Shown: positions 57,470-64,000 of the stretch, piece after piece
Numbering within the stretch: position 1 is the first letter of the stretch
How the letters are laid out: every line of letters begins with the position of its first letter
Source of the DNA: Anaeramoeba flamelloides
Taxonomy: Eukaryota; Metamonada; Anaeramoebidae
Reading direction: 5' to 3'
NCBI GenBank assembly: GCA_027625915.1
Contig: JANTQA010000036.1
Location: 12,421,001 to 12,485,000, forward strand
DNA length: 64,000 bases
Made by a program: the position numbers and the translations under genes
Notes under the pieces: generated by a model
Seen by the model: only the letters and a program-made list of their open reading frames with translations
The model's database searches: none
What the model was told of the DNA's origin: nothing

Positions 57470-57944
57470 TTAACTCGAATTCTGATAAATTTTTGATTTT
57501 AAAAAGCAAAATTGTCAACCTGTGAAATTGATTTGACTCTAGGTACACAATTGGAGAGTGAATTAGATCTTGTGAATAAACAAGAAAAAAAAAATATTAA
57601 CTTTAAAAATAACTTTTTCTCTCTAAAAATTTGTTATTTTTGATCAAAGTAATTGTTTATAAACATAAAATCTTGTTAAATTGTTTTTCGTCAAAAGTAT
57701 TTTTTTTCTTGTTATTTTTTTGTTCTGTTTGAAAAATCATTTTTTTTTTAAATATTATTTCTTATTTTTGATAATGTATGTTAAATTTTATTTTTTTTTT
57801 TTGAAAAACAATAAAAAATAACAAATAATTTTAATAAAATCTACCTTTATCTTTTTCATTTTTCAATCACTCCAATCAATTTATTTTCTCAAAATAACAA
57901 TAAATCCAAAAACAAAAAACAATCTCTGAAAAGAAAATTACAAA

Positions 57945-60900
57945 ATGAATATTACTTCATTTCTTTTGTTTATTTGTTGTATTTACAGAATTGTGAATTG
58001 TGTTGGATTACCATTAGAAATTTATTTTGAGGGTGAGACTGTTCATGCTACTGAAATTGATCCTGAATACGATGAAGCTAATCCTCAAAATATTTTTCGA
58101 AATTTACAATATGCAAACACATTTAAACCAACTATAAAAGATTCAGCACCAATAGAACTTGATTATTATAATGCTGAACTTCAAGGATCAACTAATTTAC
58201 AATATGGAGGTGTAGAAAACTCAGCATCATATGATTTGAAGAATATGAATTGGAATCTTCCTAATGTAACATCATCCAATTTCCAACTTGAAAAAATGAT
58301 ACTGAGGGGTTCCAGGGATGCAATTTGGCATGACTACGAATGGAAAGATATTCTATTGGGCAAACCTAATTCCCAAAATAATAAACCATTAATTGATGCC
58401 TATTTAGCTCTCAAAGACGGCTATAACAAAGGTTATGAATTTATTAACAGTAGATTCCCTGACGGTTGGGCTGATCCAGATGATTTAGACGAAATAAGAA
58501 CATATGTTACTTATGAAGTTCCAAAAAGTTGGTTGAGTTTTTATAATCCTCGGATGGTTTGAATATTTTTATTCTACATTTTATTACTTTTGTCTTTATT
58601 TGAAGTGCTATTCATTCTTTTATGTCCCACTCAGATTACTCTTAGGGTTAATAACATATTTATAATGAATAAAAGAATGTTTTGTGTTTTTTTTTTATTG
58701 ATGAAGAAGTGTAAATTACACTCTGAGTGCTATTTAACATAAATTCCCTTTCAGGAATTCAAGCGTAAAATCATAGATTCTGCGATTATTAATTAAAGAA
58801 ATAAATATCAAACTGTCTTGAATTTAAAATTATTTCTTTAAAATTTAATTCATATAATTTATTTGAAAATATCAATCTGTCTTTTGAATAGGAAGGACAC
58901 ACCCATAAAAAATGATCAATATTTTCTATTATTTCCTTATGTTCATATTTTAAACATCAAGGACAAAAATTTATTTGAGTTTTTATTTATTACATGATTT
59001 TATCTATTTAAGCAGGTAGTCAAAGTTCTGAATTTTAGAAATGTTAAGCTTGATGGATAACTTAAGTATTTTTGATTAATAAATAATTTTTTTTTTGGTT
59101 TTTAATTTTTCGAAAATATTCTTGTACTTTCCAATTGGTAGAATTTAATAACTCATAATACTTTCAATGATAAATTTCGTTTTTAAGAATTTTTCAATTC
59201 TTTGAATTCCAATTAATTTTATTGTTAATTCTTTGGTTAAATTTTATTAGTTTATTCAGATAAGGCAGCGATCAATATTTTGATTTATTTTTGAACTTGA
59301 ATTTCTTTGTATTTATTGAAATTACCAAATTTTCGAATTTAAATTCTGTTTTATAGATAAGAATTGGCATATTTTGGATTATTTTGCATATTTCGGTAAT
59401 ACGAGTGTTTAATCTAAGAATTTAAATAATTTAGGGTTGCAATTTTATAGTTTTATATTTCTAAACTATATTTCAATTGACTTAATATAAAAGATTTAAA
59501 TAATTCATTTTCAAATTATTTGTTAATAAAAAGAATGTTCAGTTCAATAAAATTCTAAAAATTTCAAATTTTTTTCGATTTTTATCAATAAATAATTAAG
59601 AAAATTTTATATACGTAAAAAACCATTTTTACTTTCCAAATTCAATATTTACTTTTAAAGGGTTCTAAAATCAAAATTTATCTTATTTCTGTGTCTATCT
59701 AAATTAAATTCAATTCAGAGAGAGCGTATGACTTTTGTTATAATAACCTGTGTCAAACAGATAAACCCATATTCCATAATAAAACGCTTGTTTATTTTTT
59801 GTCAAAAAACCTTCTACATTAACTGATCAAAGAAACCAACGTCATACAAAAAGACAATATTTTCATGATTTCATAAAGTTCTTAACTTGTAAAAAAAATT
59901 CTAAAAATTTTAGATCAAATTAAGATTTTTTTTTAGCCATCTAAAATTTATCTCTCAACACTCTAAATTTCTTAAAAGTTCTTTAAAAAGTGTTTAAAAA
60001 AATTAAAAAAAATTGATCAGAGAAATTGAGTAATTTTTAAAAAAAATTCCTTCCTAATTGAAAATTTACTTTAAATTTTGAACTGTTTACTTTCATAATT
60101 GATTTTAACTGAGGTATTCTATTGGATAGCGAATTGGATGTAACATTGGAATAAGAAGAGAGAAAAAAAAAAAAACAGTGATTATATTTTGAAAGAGGGA
60201 TTATTGGATTTCGGAAGGATTTATTTTGATCACTATACAATATATAGTTATAATTAGAAATAATCTGGATATTTATTTATTTGTAAAAAAAATTAATATT
60301 TTTCACTTAAAAGCAAAAAAAATATATTGTAGGAAATTATCTCTGTTGAAAAATAGTACGAATAGAGTATTATCATCCTTATGGATAACAAAATAATTTT
60401 ATTATAAATGTTGAAAAAAAAAAATAAGTCAACAACTTTTATGATTACTTTTTATGATTTCCTATAAAAAATATATACTCAGGCTTTACTCTCTATATGA
60501 ATTCTACCCTTTTTGAATTTGATTTCATAAGATATCTTTTGAAATATATCTTGTTTCACTTTCCAATTCATTTTTTTAAAAATTATTTACACTTATTTGA
60601 TTGTATTTTATTTTCAAAGATCTTGGATAACTAAATTTTTCAATATTGTCTTTGGGAAGGATCGAAAACTCGAGACATTATTTTCACAAATAATTTGATT
60701 TTTATGGTACAAATTGTTAAAAAAAATATTTTAATATTACTTATTTGTTGGTATCACCTATAAATTGTTGTTATTTTGAAAAAAAAATATAAATGTTGAT
60801 TAAAATTGAAATTATTAATTTTAATTCAACTAAATTCAAAAAAGGTTTGAAACTTTTCAAAATTATAACAAAAAAAATAATAAAATTATATTATTTTTAT

Positions 60901-63785
60901 TAATAAAAGATTTTGTAATTGAATTCATTAAACTATTAAATTACCAGAAACCCCAATTCAAAAAATTTAAATAGAGCAAAATTCGATCTGTGAAAAAAAA
61001 ATATATATATTTAATCAAACTATAAGAAATACCAAATTAGAACCATTTGATAATTGGAATTTTAACACGTGTTTATAAATTACAATACCTCACAAAACAA
61101 AAAATAAATAATTATCAATACAAATAAATAAAGGGTGTGTTAAAAATATTGGAGAGGGCAAAAAAAAAATGTATTTGTAAATTGGTCGAAATTCGATTAG
61201 GAATATTGATTAATCAAAGGTTAGATACTACCAAAAAAAATTATTTGAGTTCTTCTATTTGGAAACAACTCAACTGTAACTTAATATCAATTATTAAAAA
61301 AAAAAAATGATTTAACAAAACAAATACGTAATTAAAAAAAATGAAAAAAAAACGAAAAACAAAAAGATGAAAAAATGATTTTCATATTTTATTAAAATTA
61401 TAAATTATTTCCAATTTGAATAAAATTGTATTATTTTGTTTGTTTGGACCATTTTAGTTGTCTGAAAAATTTTGAATTTTTGTTTATTTTTTTAAAAATT
61501 TTCTTAACAATTTATTTTTGATCAAAAGATAAATTCAGGATTTGGTAATAAACTAAAAATGAAAAATAAACCCCAATTTATTGAATTATTTCACTTTAAA
61601 TGAACAATTCTTTTTTCTTTTTTTTTTGATTTTTTGATTTTTTAAAAACAAAATTTAATATAATTTCAAATTGATTGTTATTATAATATTTTGATCAAGA
61701 AAATATATTTTGAATTTCTTCATAAATTTTTAAGCTTTTTAGTTTATTGAAAATATATATACCAAGCAGTTCCACTTTTCAGACACAAACTTTGAACAAA
61801 ATTTAATGCACAACAATAATTATAATTATGGCACAAAATTTGAAATCTTTTTTGACTCAAATTATTTTACTAGAATTTGAATTTAATTCTTTAATTTGGG
61901 ATTTTTGGTGTACGTTAAATTTTATTCTCTGTTTGTGTCTTAAGAGTGGAGCTGACTGTATTTGTTTTATAAAATACTTTTGAGATTTCAAAAATTATCA
62001 AATAAAAATGATATATTGAAAAGATTATATCTTTACAACCAAACAAATCAGAGAAATCATAGAAATCATAGAAAAAAAATAATCCTTGTTAAAAAATAAA
62101 TCAAAAAAAAAAAAATAATAATAAATATAATCCATATGGAAAAAATAAATATAAAGTTATAAATATTAATGTGGCTATTTTTTGTAATTTCTATGATTGT
62201 ATAAATTTAATAAAATAATTAACTCAATATACATGTTTAAATTTGTTTAGTGATAATTTTGCCTCAAAATATAAAAATTTAATAATTTAAACAAAAACTA
62301 TTAAATGAAGAAATTGATATTTCAATTAAATTTTCATTTTTTTTTTATAAATCAATAACGATTTCTTGAAATTAATTTCTTTTTTTTCTTGACTCAATAT
62401 TAAAATATATAATTATATAATACAAAACAAAATAAAAAACAAACCACTAGTTAATGGATAAAGAATTTAAAATCACTGGGCAACTTCAAGTACAATGCCC
62501 TGATGGTTCTACCTGTGGTAATATTGAAGATTACAGATATAACACAGTCCTTGGGAATTATAATTTGACTATTGATTATACTTATAGTATCGAAATTCAA
62601 AGAACAAATAAAAATTATGCATATGCTGATGAAGATATAAGAGTATATTTAGAAGAAGGTTCAGTTATTCCAAATGGTGTATATAATGGTTATTATCAAG
62701 AAAATAACGAAATTAAATGGAAATGCAAATGGTCAGGCAATGACAACATTTATGTTGATGCCAGTGAAGTTAATGTTGAAGAGTCATATATTAGCTGCCC
62801 TTTTGATTCGAGCTGTGGAAATGAATGTCAAATTGATTTAACTTTCCTTGACAGCGCAACGTCTTCAGAATATACAAACAGTGGGTGGAAAATTAAAAAA
62901 GCCACTGGTTGTCAAGATGATGGTGATTGTGGTAATGGTAACTGTCAGACCGAAACGAGTAAATGTATTTGTCATGAGGGTTCGATTGGGGAAAATTGTG
63001 ATACAGAGGCCTGTCCTGATAACAAATGTGAAGGACATGGTTACTGTAATGAAACGGATGGATCTTGTGATTGTGAAGATGGTTATAGTGGTGAATTCTG
63101 TCAAATAGATCTTTGCCAGAGAGATCTTGAGGGATGTCATGAGGATGATAACCAAGGAGAATGTATTTATTATAAAACTATTGGGTATTGTGAATGTAAT
63201 GAAAAAGAAGGTTTTTATGGGACAACATGTTCTCAGCAATTATGTGATCATAATATTGATTGTAATGAAGAAATGGATGGTGGAAAATGTATCAAAGATA
63301 CAGGATTTTGTCACTGTAAAACAAATTTCACTGGTCCAGATTGTAAAGATATTTTGTGTCCTTATGAGACAACAAAATGTAATGGTCATGGTACATGTGA
63401 TACTGATACGGGCAAGTGTGTCTGTGATAAAGGTTATTTAGGCGATTATTGTTTTGAAAATGTTTGTACAGAGAAGGATTGTAACAATGGTGAGTGTGTA
63501 TTTAACAGTGAAAATGGCATAGCAAAATGTGAATGTGACAAAGGTTGGATTGGAGAGAATTGTACGGAGAACCTGTGCCCTGAAAATAAATGCAATGGGC
63601 ACGGTTCTTGTGATCTAATAACAGGAAGCTGTGAATGTTTTCAAGGTTGGATTGGAGAGACTTGTGACCAAAAGGATGTTACAAATGATGTTACAAGTGA
63701 TGCTTTAAATCTGTGCAGAAGTGCATTTTTAATATTATTTACACTTCTTATTTCTATTTCTTACATTTTAAGTACAAATTCTTAA
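57945..63785 (+). CDS. Secreted/GPI-anchored protein with seven EGF-like modules, probably two exons
   Basis: Proposed exons are 57945-58556 and 62451-63785 (phase 0 on both sides), giving 648 aa. Exon 1 begins with a signal peptide (MNITSFLLFICCIYRIVNCVG) and a ~185-residue tyrosine/asparagine-rich region I do not recognise. Exon 2 has two CPxxxSxCG segments, then seven EGF-like modules of tenascin type (units ending GENC, GEFC, GTTC, GPDC, GDYC, GENC, GETC). It closes with a hydrophobic tail (LCRSAFLILFTLLISISYIL) fitting a GPI signal or membrane anchor. Exon 2 alone has no signal peptide and exon 1 alone no anchor, which supports joining. Against it: the donor would be GTTTGA, unlike the GTAA-type donors elsewhere, and read without splicing exon 1 stops at 58560-58562. 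If not joined, these are two neighbouring genes. Likely a cell-surface adhesion-type protein by analogy. Confidence 0.7.
58600..59420 (-). mobile_element. LINE relic, 3' part of ORF2 only
   Basis: The minus-strand translation matches the C-terminal end of the LINE at 17996-24459. IYKTEFKFENL (near 59350) parallels IYKRRFKLIQKL, STNWKVQEYF (near 59130) parallels SPSWKVQEYL, and IDHFLWVCPSYSKDR (near 58900) parallels LDHFLWNCSAYENNR. Several stops and frame changes mark it as dead. Endonuclease and most of the reverse transcriptase are missing, as expected for 5' truncation. Confidence 0.7.
59810..60180. repeat. Dispersed repeat R5, copy 3
   Basis: Third member, aligned in order with 35560-35930 and 55315-55660; see those for shared blocks. 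Confidence 0.55.
60950..61460. repeat. Dispersed repeat R4, copy 2
   Basis: Follows 46950-47500 block by block, including AATACAAATAAATAAAGGG with TGTGTTAAA, TTATTTGAGTTCTT, AAAGATGAAAAAATGATTTTC and AAATTGTATTATTTTGTT. Confidence 0.55.
61762..61958. mobile_element. 197-bp Tc1/mariner-type MITE (family M3, older copy)
   Basis: Same length and layout as the MITE at 20429-20625, flanked by TA. The right end is GGAGCTGACTG; the left end AAGCAGTTCCACTTTTCAGA is diverged from CAGTCAGTTTCACTTTTAAG. The arms have many mismatches, so it inserted much earlier than the copy in the LINE. Confidence 0.75.
62451..63785 (+). CDS. EGF-repeat exon
   Basis: Preceded by acceptor CCACTAG; the first Met of the open frame is at 62454. 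Spacing and glycine pattern of the cysteines (CxxxxCxGHGxCxxxxxxCxCxxGxxGxxC) repeat seven times between about 62910 and 63675. Base composition is clearly less AT-rich than the flanks. The coding claim is strong whichever start is used. Confidence 0.95.
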   Translation, partial: LMDKEFKITGQLQVQCPDGSTCGNIEDYRYNTVLGNYNLTIDYTYSIEIQRTNKNYAYADEDIRVYLEEGSVIPNGVYNGYYQENNEIKWKCKWSGNDNIYVDASEVNVEESYISCPFDSSCGNECQIDLTFLDSATSSEYTNSGWKIKKATGCQDDGDCGNGNCQTETSKCICHEGSIGENCDTEACPDNKCEGHGYCNETDGSCDCEDGYSGEFCQIDLCQRDLEGCHEDDNQGECIYYKTIGYCECNEKEGFYGTTCSQQLCDHNIDCNEEMDGGKCIKDTGFCHCKTNFTGPDCKDILCPYETTKCNGHGTCDTDTGKCVCDKGYLGDYCFENVCTEKDCNNGECVFNSENGIAKCECDKGWIGENCTENLCPENKCNGHGSCDLITGSCECFQGWIGETCDQKDVTNDVTSDALNLCRSAFLILFTLLISISYILSTNS

Positions 63786-63786
63786 G

Positions 63787-63945
63787 ATGTCCCAAAATAA
63801 TCTTGACTTTTCTTTGTTAGAAGATCTCTTTTCAACAAAATTGTTCATTTATGCGATCTCAAACACACTTGTGATTGGAGGTGGCGGACAATCAATTTCG
63901 GAACTTGAAATTAGTTCTCCAGAATTCAGAATAGTTCTTAATTAA
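63787..63945 (+). CDS. Short ORF, 52 aa; possible first exon of a Sec12/WD40-like gene
   Basis: Begins one base after the stop of the EGF protein (TAAGATG). It encodes MSQNNLDFSLLEDLF..., then IYAISNTLVIGGGGQS, and stops at 63943-63945. Base composition is coding-like, with GC-rich codons in the glycine run. The pattern 'YA...LVxGGGG' resembles the start of Sec12/PREB-type beta-propellers, which activate the Sar1 GTPase in COPII transport; that link rests on a short motif. A donor near the end (AATA|GTTCTT is weak) and exons beyond the window would be needed. It might also be an alternative 3' part of the EGF gene. Confidence 0.35.
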   Translation: MSQNNLDFSLLEDLFSTKLFIYAISNTLVIGGGGQSISELEISSPEFRIVLN

Positions 63946-64000
63946 AAATAAAAATAAAAAAAAAATTACTTTAAATTTATATTTTAATCAAAGATTTGTC

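Larger units (their letters stand above)
53415..57944. other. Intergenic region between divergent Rab and EGF-protein genes
   Basis: Contains R5 copy 2 (55315-55660), an R2-like fragment (56760-57010), an R5-like fragment (about 57180-57600) split by a TTAA MITE (57297-57469), and AT-rich sequence. A short ORF at 54311 followed by a good AG|GTAAGG donor was seen but has no supported partner exon. Confidence 0.6.
58557..62450 (+). other. Proposed 3.9-kb intron of the EGF-protein gene
   Basis: Contains a 5'-truncated LINE relic on the minus strand (58600-59420), R5 copy 3 (59810-60180), R4 copy 2 (60950-61460) and an old M3 MITE (61762-61958). No host exon recognised between. Confidence 0.5.

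Noticed and set aside
62848-63441. Alternative-frame and antisense ORFs inside the EGF exon
   Set aside because: Shadows of the regular cysteine/glycine codon pattern of the EGF repeats.

Overview
The window is eukaryotic nuclear DNA: very AT-rich, gene-poor, with spliced genes, standard stop codons and proteins full of K/N/E simple repeats. Heterotrimeric G-protein subunits, a RasGAP, a Rab and an EGF-repeat surface protein point to a free-living amoeboid protist. The (KE)n, (EN)n and poly-N tracts and the G-protein content would fit an Anaeramoeba-like or amoebozoan genome. That placement is inference; the sequence shows no marker gene such as rRNA.

Layout. 1-7931: no gene, decayed repeats. 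7932-26281 (+): one G-protein alpha-like gene whose four recognised exons total about 0.9 kb but are spread over 18 kb. Its introns (5.7, 2.5 and 9.2 kb) hold a tRNA-derived SINE with a 16-bp target duplication, TTAA-targeting MITEs, a second MITE family and a complete-length but decayed LINE that itself carries a Tc1/mariner-type MITE. 28655-34571 (-): a large coiled-coil/RasGAP protein, best read as one three-exon gene of about 1849 aa. 34572-41030: repeats, including an element with CACTA-type ends. 41031-45988 (+): a canonical G-protein beta subunit of 345 aa in four exons. 45989-52685: repeats. 52686-53414 (-): a two-exon Rab GTPase ending in a CC prenylation motif. 53415-57944: repeats. 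57945-63785 (+): a secreted protein with seven EGF-like modules, signal peptide in exon 1 and GPI-type tail in exon 2, with a 3.9-kb intron that holds a LINE relic and an old MITE. 63787-63945 (+): a short ORF one base downstream, perhaps the first exon of a Sec12-like gene.

Functionally the window is rich in signalling and trafficking: a G-beta that should be active, a divergent G-alpha with altered nucleotide-binding motifs, and a RasGAP whose arginine finger is replaced by lysine. Almost all non-coding sequence that I compared by eye turned out to be related to other non-coding sequence in the window (families R1 to R6 below), so the 'empty' DNA is mostly decayed mobile or duplicated DNA. 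The youngest layer is visible as SINE, LINE and MITEs with target-site duplications. I found no tRNA, rRNA or CRISPR array.
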